Assembly: GCF_021513135.1 (NCBI RefSeq)
Contig: NZ_CP090980.1
Coordinates: 682,001 to 746,000, forward strand
Origin: Vibrio sp. SS-MA-C1-2
GTDB taxonomy: Bacteria; Pseudomonadota; Gammaproteobacteria; Enterobacterales; Vibrionaceae
Length of the DNA stretch: 64,000 nt
Reading direction: 5' to 3'
This document shows, one piece after another, positions 36,894-47,107 of the stretch (position 1 is its first letter; every line of letters begins with the position of its first letter). The translations under genes and the position numbers were made by a program. The notes beneath the pieces were generated by a model, which was not told the origin of the DNA, did no database searches, and worked only from the letters and a program-made list of their open reading frames with translations.

Positions 36894-38321
36894 ATGAAAA
36901 ATAAAAAGAAATTAAATGCCATCGCGCTAATGTTTACTGCATCTCTGTTATCTGCTTGTAGCATGGTTCCACCAAAAGAACCCAAGCATATAACAGAGAT
37001 GACAACAAAACAGTTGTTAGCCGAGACGAAACAAGTTGATAACTTAGCCCCTAACTGGTGGCAACAGTTTAACGATCCCCAATTAACGCAATTAATCGAA
37101 TTAGGATTACAGCAGAATTTATCGTTAATCGATGTTAATAATCAACTGAAGTTAGCAAAAGAACAAGTTTCATTAGCGAAAACGGGCAATAAACCTAAAG
37201 TTAATCTGACGGCGAGTGGCGGTGGAATTGGTGGTGGAACATCCTTTAATCCATCTGATTCTGATTACTCTGGCTTAGGTATGCTTTTACCCTCCCTCTC
37301 TTATCAACTTGATTTTTGGGGTAAGAACAAAACATCTATTGAGTTAGCGTCAGATAAAGTGCTATCAACGAAAGCACAACAAGCTCAAAGTCGTTTGCTA
37401 GTTTCAGCCTCCATTGCACAAAGTTATTTTGTTCTTCAAGATAATTTCGACATCGAGCAAACCGTCACGCTATTAATTAATGAGATGGAAAGCCAAAATC
37501 GAGTGATTGAATCCCAGATTTCGCGTGGCCTTGCAACAGATACTGCGCTTTATCAGAACAATGGTGAATTAGATAACTTAAAAACGGAGTTATCAGCAGC
37601 AAAATTAGCTCAAAAATTAGCTAAAAATCAACTGGCACTCTATTTAGGCAAGTCACCATCTCAGTTAGGTGAACTTATTGCACCGAACGCGAACACCATT
37701 AAACAATTGGATAGTGTTAAGAATATTCCCATGAATTTACTGGCACGCCGCCCTGATGTTGTCGCCAGTCAATGGATGGTCGAAGCAAATGGACAAAATG
37801 TGGCGTTGGCAAAAAAAGCCTATTATCCAGACTTTAATTTAATGGTGATGGGATTGGCGCAAAAGCTTTCAAATATGAATCCAGCAGACTTGCTATTAAC
37901 CGGAGCCACGGTGGGCACAACGTTACCGATTTATGATGGTGGAGTTCGTGATTCAAAATATAACACGGCCAATATCCAATACGATCAAGCAGTAAATAGT
38001 TATAATCAAACAGTATTGAATGCAGTGAAACAGACATCAGATGCCATTATCAGCCTTGAGTCTGCTCATCAACAGCAACAGTTACTCATCTCATCGACAG
38101 ATAAATACCATCAAGCGTATCAAATCCTTGATAAACGTTATCGTCGTGGTTTAGCAACCTATAACGAGATGAACAGTGCGCGTTTAAAGTGGCATCAACA
38201 ACTGATTAATAAGACCAAAGCTGATAGCTCTGTACTTCAGCAACAGCTACAACTGATTGTTGCACTGGGTGGAGGGTATCAACAACCCGTGCCTCAACAA
38301 TCATCATCAAAGAATCAGTAA
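36894..38321 (+). CDS. Outer-membrane efflux lipoprotein (OprM/NodT/TolC family)
   Basis: Outer-membrane channel for the tripartite pump with the EmrA and EmrB proteins encoded next. The signal peptide ends in lipobox LLSACS (Cys22), so it is lipid-anchored like OprM. The chain contains the two repeated halves of the family: NWWQQFNDPQLTQLIELGLQQNLSLID (first helical region start, in part), SYQLDFWGKNKTSIELA, LARRPDVVASQWMVEA and LPIYDGGVRDSKYNTA. 475 residues. An AGGTGA ribosome binding site precedes the start and a TATAAT lies at 36861-36866. The gap to the next gene is small. Confidence 0.92.
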   Translation: MKNKKKLNAIALMFTASLLSACSMVPPKEPKHITEMTTKQLLAETKQVDNLAPNWWQQFNDPQLTQLIELGLQQNLSLIDVNNQLKLAKEQVSLAKTGNKPKVNLTASGGGIGGGTSFNPSDSDYSGLGMLLPSLSYQLDFWGKNKTSIELASDKVLSTKAQQAQSRLLVSASIAQSYFVLQDNFDIEQTVTLLINEMESQNRVIESQISRGLATDTALYQNNGELDNLKTELSAAKLAQKLAKNQLALYLGKSPSQLGELIAPNANTIKQLDSVKNIPMNLLARRPDVVASQWMVEANGQNVALAKKAYYPDFNLMVMGLAQKLSNMNPADLLLTGATVGTTLPIYDGGVRDSKYNTANIQYDQAVNSYNQTVLNAVKQTSDAIISLESAHQQQQLLISSTDKYHQAYQILDKRYRRGLATYNEMNSARLKWHQQLINKTKADSSVLQQQLQLIVALGGGYQQPVPQQSSSKNQ

Positions 38322-38402
38322 GATCAAAATAGTTAAGCATTGAGACGCGTATTTAATATGACTATTGAATCAATAAAAGAACAAACAGAAGAAGGCCGTG
38401 AA

Positions 38403-39542
38403 ATGGAACAGCAAACAAATAGTAACCCTAAAAAGCGTAATAAATTGATTGTACTGTTTATTATCATTATTGCAGCGGCATTGGCAGGTTGGTATTTCTT
38501 AATGCCGAAAGGTGTTGAGATAACGGATGATGCCTATGTTTCTGGGCAGAGAGTAATGATTACCTCTAAAGAACCGGGTATTGTGGGTAAGATCAGTGTG
38601 GATGATAGCGAAAATATACAACAAGGTGATACGCTGGTTTCATTAAATAAAAATAACATTATTCTACAACAACAACATGATGAAGCGACATTGAACTCAG
38701 TGGTTCGTCAAGTCAAAAGTAATTACCTGAAAATCGCTCAATTAAAAGCAGAGTTAGCATCACAGAAGATCCAATTACAACAAGCACAGTCTGATTACCA
38801 ACGTCGTATTGGTGGTGACAAAGATGGCTCTGTTCTTGCTGAGACATTGGCACACGCTAAGAATGCAGTCGCGATTAATCAACAAAATGTGACGGCATTA
38901 ACCAAGCAACTAGAAAGTTTAGAAGCGCTTTATCCTGATGAAGCAATCATTAATAATCCACAAATTCAGAGTGCGATTGCGGCGTTACGTCATACCTATT
39001 TAGCGCGATTAAATAGTGATATTGTTGCTCCTCGCTCAGGCATGATTGCAACGCGTAATGTGCATGTAGGTCAGCAAATTCAAGCAGGTCAAGCTCTAAT
39101 GACCGTTGTTCCTCTGGATCACATCTGGATTGATGCCAACTTTAAAGAGACGCAATTAACTAATATTAAGCCAGGGCAAGCGGTTAAAGTAACGTCAGAA
39201 ATTTATGGTGATGAACATGTCTATCATGGTGTGGTTGCTGGCATTAATGCCGGTTCAGGTAGTGCTTTTTCGCCAATTCCTGCACAAAATGCAACAGGTA
39301 ACTGGATTAAGATTGTTCAGCGTGTACCGGTTCGAATCTATCTTGATCCTGCACAGTTGAAAGCGTTCCCACTGCGTGTTGGTATGTCAATGACTGTTAC
39401 TATTGATACGGTAAGTAAAGACCTGAAACCATTTGATTTTAAAGTGTTTACTCAACAGGATGATATTCAGAAATTACAACAACAGCGTCTGACTAAAGTG
39501 AATCAGCAAGTGGATGCTTTTGTCGCGACACTCATTAAGTAA
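38403..39542 (+). CDS. emrA: EmrA/HlyD-family membrane fusion protein
   Basis: Periplasmic adaptor connecting the EmrB-type transporter to the outer-membrane factor. Single N-terminal anchor (LIVLFIIIIAAALAGWYFLM), then EITDDAYVSGQ, the lipoyl/coiled-coil hairpin (AQSDYQRRIGGDKDGSVLAE), SDIVAPRSGMIATRNVHVGQQ and the barrel region VWIDANFKETQL-like IWIDANFKETQLTN and QNATGNWIKIVQRVPVRI, all close to E. coli EmrA. I chose the Met at 38403 (MEQQTNSNP), with AGAAGG seven bases upstream; in-frame starts at 38358 and 38340 (TTG) would add an acidic leader. It lies 13 bases before the EmrB gene. Confidence 0.9.
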   Translation: MEQQTNSNPKKRNKLIVLFIIIIAAALAGWYFLMPKGVEITDDAYVSGQRVMITSKEPGIVGKISVDDSENIQQGDTLVSLNKNNIILQQQHDEATLNSVVRQVKSNYLKIAQLKAELASQKIQLQQAQSDYQRRIGGDKDGSVLAETLAHAKNAVAINQQNVTALTKQLESLEALYPDEAIINNPQIQSAIAALRHTYLARLNSDIVAPRSGMIATRNVHVGQQIQAGQALMTVVPLDHIWIDANFKETQLTNIKPGQAVKVTSEIYGDEHVYHGVVAGINAGSGSAFSPIPAQNATGNWIKIVQRVPVRIYLDPAQLKAFPLRVGMSMTVTIDTVSKDLKPFDFKVFTQQDDIQKLQQQRLTKVNQQVDAFVATLIK

Positions 39543-39555
39543 TTAGGGGAAGATC

Positions 39556-41043
39556 ATGTCTGATTTAGACGCTATCCCTAAATCTAAACTGATATTGATT
39601 GCATTGGCGACGTCAATGGCCACCTTTATGATGGTACTTGATACTTCCATTGCAAACGTAGCGGTACCAACTATTGCGGGTAATCTTGGTGTTTCTAATG
39701 ACCAAGGGACATGGGTCATTACGGCCTTTGGTGCGGCAAATGCGATCTCAATGCCAATGACTGGCTTTTTAAGTCGTCGTTTTGGTGAAGTGAAGCTATT
39801 TTGTATAGCGGTTATTAGTTTTATTATAGCCTCTATACTTTGTGGTATGTCGACGAGCATGGAGATGTTGATCTTCTTTCGTGTGCTACAAGGTGCTGTA
39901 TCTGGCTCTATTGCTCCACTTTCACAGAGTATTTTGTTACGTAATTTCCCAAGAGAGAAACATGGATTAGCGATGGCATTGTGGTCGATGACCGTGGTGG
40001 TTGCTCCGATACTTGGCCCTATTCTTGGCGGGATATTGACCGATAATTACTCTTGGAGCTGGATATTCTTTATTAACATTCCGGTTGGTATCATATCTTG
40101 CGGTATTATTTATGCGTTATTACGCAATGAAGATACCAAAACAGAGAAAACGGCGATTGATTATGTCGGGATTACATTATTAGTGCTTGCGGCAGGCAGT
40201 CTACAAATGATGTTAGATTTAGGAAAGGATCGAGACTGGTTCGCTTCTAACTTAATTGTTGTTTTAGCTGTAATTGCGGTGATCTCTTGGGGCGTGATGA
40301 TCATTTGGGAGTGGTATCATGACTCACCTGTAGTTAATTTCCGCTTTTTTAAGCGTCGTAATTTCTTAGTTGCTGTTGTCGTGATGTGCTTAGGCTATAT
40401 GGTCTATTTTGGTTCGACTGTTCTGTTACCACTTTGGTTGCAAGGTGTGATGGGGTATACCGCAACATGGTCTGGCTTTGCTGTGGCACCTGTTGGTATT
40501 TTTGCTGTTTTGAGTGCCCCAATTATTGGTAAATTAGTTCAGAAAATTGACCTTCGTTTTATCTTAAGTTACGGCTTCATTATCTTTGGTATTGTCGGTT
40601 TTTGGCGAGCAACATTCAATACAGATGCGCCTTTTATCTACATCATGTTGCCGCAGTTAGCATTAGGTTTAGGGACGCTGTCGTTTTTTGTTCCTTTACA
40701 AAACTTAGTGGTGACCAGTGTTGATAAGGATAATATTGCGGATGCGGTTGCTTTTTCGACCTTCTTCAGAACGTTAGCTGGCAGTATTTCATCTTCGGTG
40801 GTGATGACCTTATGGGATAATCGTATGGAACTGCATCATGCGAGAATAGCCGAGCGCTTTACCATGGATAATCAAGGAGCAATGTCGATAATTGAGCAAT
40901 TAGGACATAATTTATCGGCGGTCAATCAGGTGATTATTAAACAAGCCTATATGTTATCGACCTCTGATCTCTTTTGGGCCTCAGGTATTCTGTGTATCGG
41001 GTTGATACCTTTAGTTTGGTTAGCGAAACCCGTTCGTTCGTAA
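39556..41043 (+). CDS. emrB: EmrB-type MFS (DHA2) drug transporter
   Basis: Proton-antiport exporter with 14 predicted helices, 495 residues. DHA2 marks are ATFMMVLDTSIANVAVPTIAGNLG in TM1 and GTWVITAFGAANAISMPMTGFLSRRFGEVKLF (motif A region), with RVLQGAVSGSIAPLSQSILL and the family's MTVVVAPILGPILGGILTDNYSWSWIFFINIPVG stretch in pieces. It completes an operon OMF-EmrA-EmrB under a divergent LysR regulator, the normal layout for a tripartite MFS pump. Likely substrates are hydrophobic uncouplers or antibiotics, but this is inference from the family. Confidence 0.93.
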   Translation: MSDLDAIPKSKLILIALATSMATFMMVLDTSIANVAVPTIAGNLGVSNDQGTWVITAFGAANAISMPMTGFLSRRFGEVKLFCIAVISFIIASILCGMSTSMEMLIFFRVLQGAVSGSIAPLSQSILLRNFPREKHGLAMALWSMTVVVAPILGPILGGILTDNYSWSWIFFINIPVGIISCGIIYALLRNEDTKTEKTAIDYVGITLLVLAAGSLQMMLDLGKDRDWFASNLIVVLAVIAVISWGVMIIWEWYHDSPVVNFRFFKRRNFLVAVVVMCLGYMVYFGSTVLLPLWLQGVMGYTATWSGFAVAPVGIFAVLSAPIIGKLVQKIDLRFILSYGFIIFGIVGFWRATFNTDAPFIYIMLPQLALGLGTLSFFVPLQNLVVTSVDKDNIADAVAFSTFFRTLAGSISSSVVMTLWDNRMELHHARIAERFTMDNQGAMSIIEQLGHNLSAVNQVIIKQAYMLSTSDLFWASGILCIGLIPLVWLAKPVRS

Positions 41044-41080
41044 TGAGTGATACTTGTTCAATTCTTGAGCTGAAAAACTA

Positions 41081-41129
41081 AAACTCATCGGATTTCTCTT
41101 TATTTATAGGGTGAAGCTGATGAGTTTTT
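41081..41129 (+). terminator. Rho-independent terminator of EmrAB-type operon
   Basis: AAACTCATC (41081-41089) pairs with GATGAGTTT (41119-41127), followed by TTC. Confidence 0.65.
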
Positions 41130-41297
41130 CCATATGATTAGTATGAAAATTAACCACTAAAGTTATACGGTGGGAAGATCTGAGTCGATATTAAAACTAG
41201 CTCTAGCGTCTTAATGAACTTTTCGATACTCTCAAGGTATAGTAATGAGAAGATCTGTAGTCAAGACAGAATGATAAAAAGGAATCAAAGAACGTTT

Positions 41298-42587
41298 ATG
41301 GAAAGTTTAACCCTACAACCGATTGAACGCGTTTCTGGTATTGTTAATTTACCGGGGTCTAAAAGTGTTTCGAATCGCGCACTATTACTGGCTGCTCTGG
41401 CCAAAGGAACCACACGTTTAACTAATCTTCTTGATAGTGATGATATTCGTCATATGCTTGATGCCTTGCAGCAGTTAGGTGTGACTTATCGTCTTTCCGA
41501 AAATAATACGGTGTGTGAAGTCGAAGGGTTAGGGCGACCATTTACCGTTGCTGAACAATCTGACGTTCTATCGCTTTATTTAGGAAATGCAGGAACGGCA
41601 ATGCGTCCATTAGCGGCAGCACTCTGTTTAGGTGAGGGGAGAGTGATTTTAACCGGTGAACCTCGAATGAAAGAGCGCCCAATTGGTCATTTAGTCGATG
41701 CACTTCGTCAGACAGGCGCCAAAGTGGACTATCTTGAGCAGACCGATTATCCACCCGTTGAAATTACAGGCACAGGATTAAACGGCGGTACGGTTGAGAT
41801 TGATGGTTCTATTTCGAGTCAGTTTTTAACCGCATTTCTGATGGCAGCACCTTTAGCAACGGCCGATACGACGATTGTAATTAAAGGCGACTTAGTCTCG
41901 AAGCCTTATATCGACATTACGCTACATATTATGGCGCAATTTGGTGTTACGGTTGATAACCAAAACTATCAGACGTTTGTGATTCCTGCGGGACAGCAAT
42001 ATGTTTCCCCTGGTGATCTGCTGGTGGAAGGTGATGCCTCTTCAGCCTCTTATTTCTTAGCTGCGGCAGCCATTGCCGGCGGTGAAATTAAAGTGACAGG
42101 GATTGGTAAAAAGAGCATTCAAGGTGACGTTCAATTTGCAGATGCACTGGCAGCGATGGGCGCAGAGATAGAGTGGGGTGATGATTACGTGATTGCCCGT
42201 AAAGGTGAATTAAAAGCCGTTGATCTCGACTTTAATCATATTCCTGATGCAGCGATGACGATTGCAACAACGGCACTGTTTGCTGAAGGAACGACTGCGA
42301 TTCGTAACGTCTACAACTGGCGTGTAAAAGAGACTGATCGTCTGTTTGCGATGGCAACAGAACTACGTAAAGTCGGTGCGATTGTCGATGAGGGTGAAGA
42401 TTATATTACCATTACACCACCTGCTGAAATTAACCATGCAGCAATTGATACTTATAATGATCACCGTATGGCGATGTGTTTCTCTCTCGTTGCATTTGCT
42501 GATTGTGGTATCACCATTAATGATCCTAACTGTACGTCAAAAACCTTCCCAAATTATTTTGATACGTTTAAGCAGCTGGCGAAATAA
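41298..42587 (+). CDS. aroA: EPSP synthase (3-phosphoshikimate 1-carboxyvinyltransferase)
   Basis: Sixth step of the shikimate pathway, joining phosphoenolpyruvate and shikimate-3-phosphate. I chose [20 protein letters not shown] at 41298, matching E. coli AroA; upstream in-frame codons to 41214 lack homology. Active-site marks: [32 protein letters not shown] (PEP/inhibitor site, with the Gly-Asn-Ala-Gly-Thr of class I enzymes), [16 protein letters not shown] and [14 protein letters not shown]. 429 residues. Here it stands alone between an EmrB gene and a repeat-rich region, not behind serC as in enterobacteria. Confidence 0.97.
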   Translation: MESLTLQPIERVSGIVNLPGSKSVSNRALLLAALAKGTTRLTNLLDSDDIRHMLDALQQLGVTYRLSENNTVCEVEGLGRPFTVAEQSDVLSLYLGNAGTAMRPLAAALCLGEGRVILTGEPRMKERPIGHLVDALRQTGAKVDYLEQTDYPPVEITGTGLNGGTVEIDGSISSQFLTAFLMAAPLATADTTIVIKGDLVSKPYIDITLHIMAQFGVTVDNQNYQTFVIPAGQQYVSPGDLLVEGDASSASYFLAAAAIAGGEIKVTGIGKKSIQGDVQFADALAAMGAEIEWGDDYVIARKGELKAVDLDFNHIPDAAMTIATTALFAEGTTAIRNVYNWRVKETDRLFAMATELRKVGAIVDEGEDYITITPPAEINHAAIDTYNDHRMAMCFSLVAFADCGITINDPNCTSKTFPNYFDTFKQLAK

Positions 42588-42633
42588 ATTGACTAGCGAG
42601 AAAATCAGTTAACGAAAGAAAATTATCAGCCTG

Positions 42634-42659
42634 AAGTTGCAGTCATCACACTGCAACTT
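42634..42659 (+). terminator. Hairpin after aroA
   Basis: AAGTTGCAG (42634-42642) pairs with CTGCAACTT (42651-42659), loop TCATCACA. The tail is TAGGTAAAAAG rather than a T-run, so termination strength is uncertain. Confidence 0.5.
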
Positions 42660-42679
42660 TAGGTAAAAAGAGAGTATTC

Positions 42680-42819
42680 CCGTTATACATGATGCTGCGA
42701 AGTGACGAGATTGCTACCTACTCTGGCATTCCTTCACCTCTCATTATATCAGCCTATCTATACTTATATAAACTCACTCTTTTACTGTCTACTTGTCACT
42801 CCAATTACTTTAGGTATAG
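42680..42819 (+). repeat. ERIC-type IRU, degenerate copy 12
   Basis: Right end is intact (GTCACTCCAATTACTTTAGGTATA); the left and centre are strongly diverged. It stands directly before a canonical copy. Confidence 0.6.
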
Positions 42820-42822
42820 GCT

Positions 42823-42950
42823 TATCCCCTTCATACTTGAAGTCGCTAGGTTGTTGGCTGCATTTACTCGCCCCAATCATATAATACACCTATACTCATG
42901 GGGCCTCACTCACTTGCCGCCTACTAGCAACTCTAATTATTTTAGGTATA
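42823..42950 (+). repeat. ERIC-type IRU, copy 13
   Basis: Canonical copy, TATCCCCTTCATACTTGAAG to TTATTTTAGGTATA, adjacent to copy 12, giving a second tandem pair in the window. Confidence 0.9.
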
Positions 42951-43525
42951 GTTAAATGAGAGATAAGATACCGATTATATAAAATAATATTGCAAATAAA
43001 TTGAATATTTAAGCTGATGAAAATAGATATAAATTTTTATGAATTCAGTTATCAATTTATTTATGGTTGGGTAGGTTAAATATTTTCTATAATTGTTGTT
43101 ATTTTGTGTCCATACTATTTTTACTCACTCTTTTTGTTTAACTTTTTCTAATGTGAATATAAGATTTCATTTTTAGGTATCTTCTTTTATTTTCTCTTAT
43201 AAATCATTGGTTTATATTTTTTGCTTTAGGGTTTTGTATATATATTGCAAATCCAATCCATTATTAAAACTAATCTTTAATGAATAAAAAATATAATAGT
43301 TATGACATCCTAAATATATAAGTGCTTGTTTTGTAATGGTAAGCGCTGTGATTTTGGTTCTCGATAGATAATAGGAGCTAATGATTGGCTTTTATTACTA
43401 TAAATTTGCATGGTTATTCACTGCTTTTTTTGAGCTTGATCATGTTTGCTCCTTCAATTATCTTCTAGTTATTCCCTAACTCATCTCTTATCGAGATAAT
43501 TCCAGCGAAGATAGTGGAGACTGTT
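42951..43525. other. Long AT-rich region before peptide transporter
   Basis: Strongly AT-rich with poly-T and poly-A tracts. A 32-codon frame at 43381-43479 has GGAG only three bases before its ATG and is not convincing. It presumably contains the promoter of the POT transporter, which I cannot place. Confidence 0.45.
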
Positions 43526-44983
43526 TTGACAACTGAAAATTTAAATGAAATCGCAATACAAAGAGATAAGAAAAAAGCCTCTTTTGCCCTATTAATTATT
43601 CAAACCTTTGCCACACTTGGCTTTGCTGTTTTGTATTCAACGCTTGTGTTGTATGCAACGAAAAAGCTAGGTTTTACTGATGTTCAAGCTACCGTTATTA
43701 TGGGTGTTTTTGGCGCATTTAACTACGGCCTTCATCTATTAGGCGGGTTACTTGGTGGCCGCTTAATGAGTAACCGAAACTTGTTTATTATCGGCATGGT
43801 ATTGCAAGTTATTGGTTGTTACTTTATTGCTCAGTTTGGTCATTCAGGGCTTTATTGGGGGCTTGCACTCTTTTTAACGGGCAGTGGCTTAAATGTAACT
43901 TGTATCAATATGATGCTGACTCAACGTTTTCACCCTGATGATCCAGGCCGTGAATCTGCATTTTTATATAATTATGCAGGGATGAATCTTGGTTTCTTTA
44001 TCGGTTTTGCGGTTGCAGGTTATTTCCAAAACCTTGCTGATTATAAATCTCTGTTTATGTTCGCAACTTTAGGTAATTTAGCCGCTGTGCTGGCGACTCT
44101 GGTTTTCTGGAAGAGCTTATCTGATCTGACAACGCCGCTTATTGGTCAAAGTCGTGGTAAATGGTTACGCTCTTTTGCAATAGGTTTAATTATTATTGCT
44201 ACATTGATTCCAATTATTAAATACCTACTTGTTTCTGCTTCGCTGGCGGGACATTTAGTGGTCTTTATTGCAGTACTTGTTGCTCTGGTTTTGATTATTC
44301 TAACTATTAAGCATAAAAAGGCGCATGAAAAAGGTCGAATGGTCTCTTACTTGATTCTTGCCGTTGGATCTTTAGTCTTCTGGTCTCTTTATTCATTAGC
44401 GCCAATGGGCTTATCGTTATTTATTGACCGTAATGTTGATTTAACCATGTCAGGCTTTAAGATTGCACCACAATGGATTCAAAATATTAATACTGTTGTG
44501 ATTGTTATCGGCGGTCCATTAATGGCGATGCTGTTTAATAAACTGCGTAAGAAAGGAATTAATATTGATATTCCGATGCAGTTCTCTTCATCGCTTATCT
44601 GCATCGGGTTAGGTTTCCTTGTTCTGCCTCTTGGTATCCATTTTGCGAATCCAAATGGAATGGTTGCTGTAAGTTGGGTTGGATTGAGCTATATTTTACA
44701 AAGTATTGGTGAACTTCTTATTTCTCCAATCGGTTATGCAATGGTAGGTAAGCTTGCACCGAAGAAATATCAAGGCGGCATGATGGGCGCTTGGATGTTG
44801 GTAACGGGTGTCGCTTCTATTGTTGCAGCTAGTTTCTCTGAAATGATGCCGGGTCAAGGCGCAGCAGCAACAACGGATGCCGGTTATGCTTCTGTATTTG
44901 GTGGTTTAGGTCTTGCAGCGTGTGTTGCCGGTGTGATCTTAATCTTTATGACCCCATTATTAAGGAAGCTAATTAAAAATTAA
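43526..44983 (+). CDS. POT-family proton-dependent peptide transporter
   Basis: Imports di- and tripeptides with protons (DtpA/TppB type). About 12-14 helices in 485 residues. Motifs include FATLGFAVLYSTLVLYATKKLG at TM1 (the usual ERFSYYG is replaced), GAFNYGLHLLGGLLGGRLMSNRNLFIIG in pieces, the PTR signature region NYAGMNLGFFIGFAVAGYF and a late GLSYILQSIGELLISPIGYAMVGKLAPKKYQG, which carries the conserved ELLISPIG segment. I favour a TTG start at 43526 with GGAG six bases upstream; a GTG at 43514 is the alternative. It is followed 21 bases later by a Bax-like gene, possibly co-transcribed. Confidence 0.9.
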   Translation: MTTENLNEIAIQRDKKKASFALLIIQTFATLGFAVLYSTLVLYATKKLGFTDVQATVIMGVFGAFNYGLHLLGGLLGGRLMSNRNLFIIGMVLQVIGCYFIAQFGHSGLYWGLALFLTGSGLNVTCINMMLTQRFHPDDPGRESAFLYNYAGMNLGFFIGFAVAGYFQNLADYKSLFMFATLGNLAAVLATLVFWKSLSDLTTPLIGQSRGKWLRSFAIGLIIIATLIPIIKYLLVSASLAGHLVVFIAVLVALVLIILTIKHKKAHEKGRMVSYLILAVGSLVFWSLYSLAPMGLSLFIDRNVDLTMSGFKIAPQWIQNINTVVIVIGGPLMAMLFNKLRKKGINIDIPMQFSSSLICIGLGFLVLPLGIHFANPNGMVAVSWVGLSYILQSIGELLISPIGYAMVGKLAPKKYQGGMMGAWMLVTGVASIVAASFSEMMPGQGAAATTDAGYASVFGGLGLAACVAGVILIFMTPLLRKLIKN

Positions 44984-45004
44984 ATAAATCTATAAAGAGG
45001 CAAT

Positions 45005-45829
45005 ATGGTTAAACTGAAAAAAAAGCTAATAGTTATTCCCTTATCTTTACTATTGGCAGGTTATATTGCCTCTGATTATTTAAAAGCCTCAGAAACACCT
45101 CATACGGCTGTTGTGCTCCAGCAGCCGTCTAAAACCCCAGATTTTCGTACAATGACAAATGTACAAGAGAAGAAACAAGCCTTTTTTAATTTTATTTATC
45201 CGAGTATTGCGGCTAAAAACATTGCGATTACTCAAGAGCGCGGTGAGTTAAAAGAGTACATTGCTGAGTGGCAACAAACTTCACCAGTTCCTTTGATTGA
45301 ACTCAAAGGGTCAGAAAAAGCCTTTATTGAGAAGTTAAGTAAGCGTTATCGTTCACCTATTCCTAAAGGTGGTGTAACGACAGCTTGGCTAAACTCGTTA
45401 CTTTCCCGAGTTGATATTATCCCTGTTGAATTAGCAATGTCACAAGCGGCAATTGAGTCTGCTTGGGGAACCTCTCGTTTTGCTGTTGATGCCAATAACT
45501 ATTTTGGTCAATGGTGTTTTGTCGAAGGGTGTGGACTTGTTCCACTTCATCCTGACCCAGAACATTTTCATGCTGTTAAGAAGTTTGACTCTATGAGTGA
45601 GTCGGTTTACGCCTATATGGATAACTTAAATAGTCACCAAGCGTATCATCAACTTCATGAGATCCGAGCTAAATTAAGAGCCAGCAATGAACCTATTACG
45701 GCTCACCAATTAGCGAATGGTTTAGTGAATTACTCTCAAATTGGTGAGAAATATGTCGAAGAGTTGCAATCCATGCTGCGCCATAATGAATCCTTTATGA
45801 AGAAAGCAGAAAATGTGAAGATTCAATAA
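45005..45829 (+). CDS. Bax-like glucosaminidase-domain protein
   Basis: Probable cell-wall hydrolase of the Bax (FlgJ/LytG-like) group. N-terminal hydrophobic segment (LIVIPLSLLLAGYIASDYL) acts as signal or anchor. The glucosaminidase domain contains ELAMSQAAIESAWGTSRFAV with the likely catalytic Glu, NNYFGQWCFVEGCGLVPLHPD with two Cys in the region typical of Bax, and the closing LANGLVNYSQIGEKYVEELQSML. 274 residues, the same size as E. coli Bax. The location 21 bases after a peptide transporter suggests a shared transcript. Confidence 0.88.
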   Translation: MVKLKKKLIVIPLSLLLAGYIASDYLKASETPHTAVVLQQPSKTPDFRTMTNVQEKKQAFFNFIYPSIAAKNIAITQERGELKEYIAEWQQTSPVPLIELKGSEKAFIEKLSKRYRSPIPKGGVTTAWLNSLLSRVDIIPVELAMSQAAIESAWGTSRFAVDANNYFGQWCFVEGCGLVPLHPDPEHFHAVKKFDSMSESVYAYMDNLNSHQAYHQLHEIRAKLRASNEPITAHQLANGLVNYSQIGEKYVEELQSMLRHNESFMKKAENVKIQ

Positions 45830-45865
45830 TATTTGCTCGTTGTTTCTCGGTTGTTTTAGATAAAC

Positions 45866-45916
45866 AAAAAGCCGCCTAATCTTCGAAGTGAACCTTCTCA
45901 ATCAAGCGGCTTTTTT
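45866..45916. terminator. Bidirectional terminator between Bax-like and MDR genes
   Basis: AAAAAGCCGC pairs with GCGGCTTTTT across a loop that includes GAAG/CTTC pairs; A-run before and T-run after fit termination in both directions. Confidence 0.8.
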
Positions 45917-45954
45917 AGATTACTTAAGACTTATATTTACGGCTTCAACGAAAA

Positions 45955-46980
45955 TTAAAAACCTTCGAGTACAATTTTACCAATCGCAGTACCAGATTCT
46001 AATTTCTGATGTGCTTGTTTAATATGTTCAGCATTGATTGTACCTAAGTTTTCACCGACGGTTGTTTTTAGGTAGCCACTGTCGATAAGGCTAGCAACTT
46101 CGTTCAGTAACTGGCTCTGTTTGATCATATCTTTTGCGGTAAACATTGAACGTGCGAACATAAACTCAATATGAAGAGAAAGGCTCTTTGGCTTCATTTT
46201 CATCACATCAAGGGTTGCTGGATCATCAATTAATGCGACCTTACCAAATGGTGCAAGAATATCGATAAAGCTATCTAAATAAGTGTCTGTACTGTGTAAA
46301 CTAGCAACATGCGTCACTTGACCAATATTCAGTGCCTCGATTTGTGGTTTAAGATCTTTGCTGTGATCAACAATATAATCTGCACCTAAGCTTTTGATCC
46401 AATTCGCTGAACTTTCACGTGAAGCGGTAGCGATAATCGTTGCACCGGTTAAGGCTTTAGCAATTTGAACAAAGATCGATCCAACACCGCCCGCAGCACC
46501 TGTAATTAGAATCACTTCATCAGATGTGTCCGTTGATTCTACCGATTGCTTAGTGATGTTTAAGTGATCAAACAGTAACTCCCAAGCTGTAATCGTGGTT
46601 AAAGGAAGTGCCGCCGCTTCTGCTTTAGTTAAACTTTTTGGTTTTAAGCCAACGATGCGCTCATCAACTAATTGAAACTCTGCATTGCTGCCTTGACGAT
46701 TTAAGTCACCGGCATAATAAACGATGTCACCTAATTGGTATTGAGTCACTGCTTCACCAATCGCGACAACTTCACCTACTGCATCCCAACCTAAAACACG
46801 AGGCGCGTTCTGTTCTGCTGGGAAGTTTTGGCGAATTTTATAATCAACAGGGTTAACTGAGATAGCGTCTACTTTAACCAGAATATCATGACCTGTCGCA
46901 ACCGGTTGAGCGAGCTCGATATCAACAAGGGCATTAGTGTCTGTAATAGGTAGTGATTGAGTATAACCGATCGCTTTCAT
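45955..46980 (-). CDS. MDR-superfamily oxidoreductase (quinone oxidoreductase-like)
   Basis: NADPH-dependent medium-chain dehydrogenase/reductase. N-terminal GroES-like domain: MKAIGYTQSLPITD and VKVDAISVNPVDYKIRQNFP; the conserved Cys of zinc-type enzymes is replaced (NPVDYK), so it is probably zinc-independent. Nucleotide-binding site: ILITGAAGGVGSIFVQIAK. 341 residues. I chose the third of three consecutive ATGs (46980) because AAGAG lies eight bases before it. It is divergent from a LysR regulator whose gene starts 128 bases away, a common arrangement for regulated detoxifying reductases. Confidence 0.88.
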   Translation of the reverse strand: MKAIGYTQSLPITDTNALVDIELAQPVATGHDILVKVDAISVNPVDYKIRQNFPAEQNAPRVLGWDAVGEVVAIGEAVTQYQLGDIVYYAGDLNRQGSNAEFQLVDERIVGLKPKSLTKAEAAALPLTTITAWELLFDHLNITKQSVESTDTSDEVILITGAAGGVGSIFVQIAKALTGATIIATASRESSANWIKSLGADYIVDHSKDLKPQIEALNIGQVTHVASLHSTDTYLDSFIDILAPFGKVALIDDPATLDVMKMKPKSLSLHIEFMFARSMFTAKDMIKQSQLLNEVASLIDSGYLKTTVGENLGTINAEHIKQAHQKLESGTAIGKIVLEGF

Positions 46981-47107
46981 CATCATTTCTCTTAGGTTGT
47001 TTAATTGGAGCAACATCATCTCTGTTGCGATGTAAGTATAATAGAGCTTGATTTCACAATGATAAACAGCATAATGATTGAAACATTATCAAATAATTTT
47101 TGACAAT

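Noticed and set aside
43381-43479. 32-codon frame upstream of the POT transporter, as a leader peptide
   Set aside because: GGAG is only three bases from its ATG and the peptide has no repeated or regulatory codons; not distinguishable from chance.
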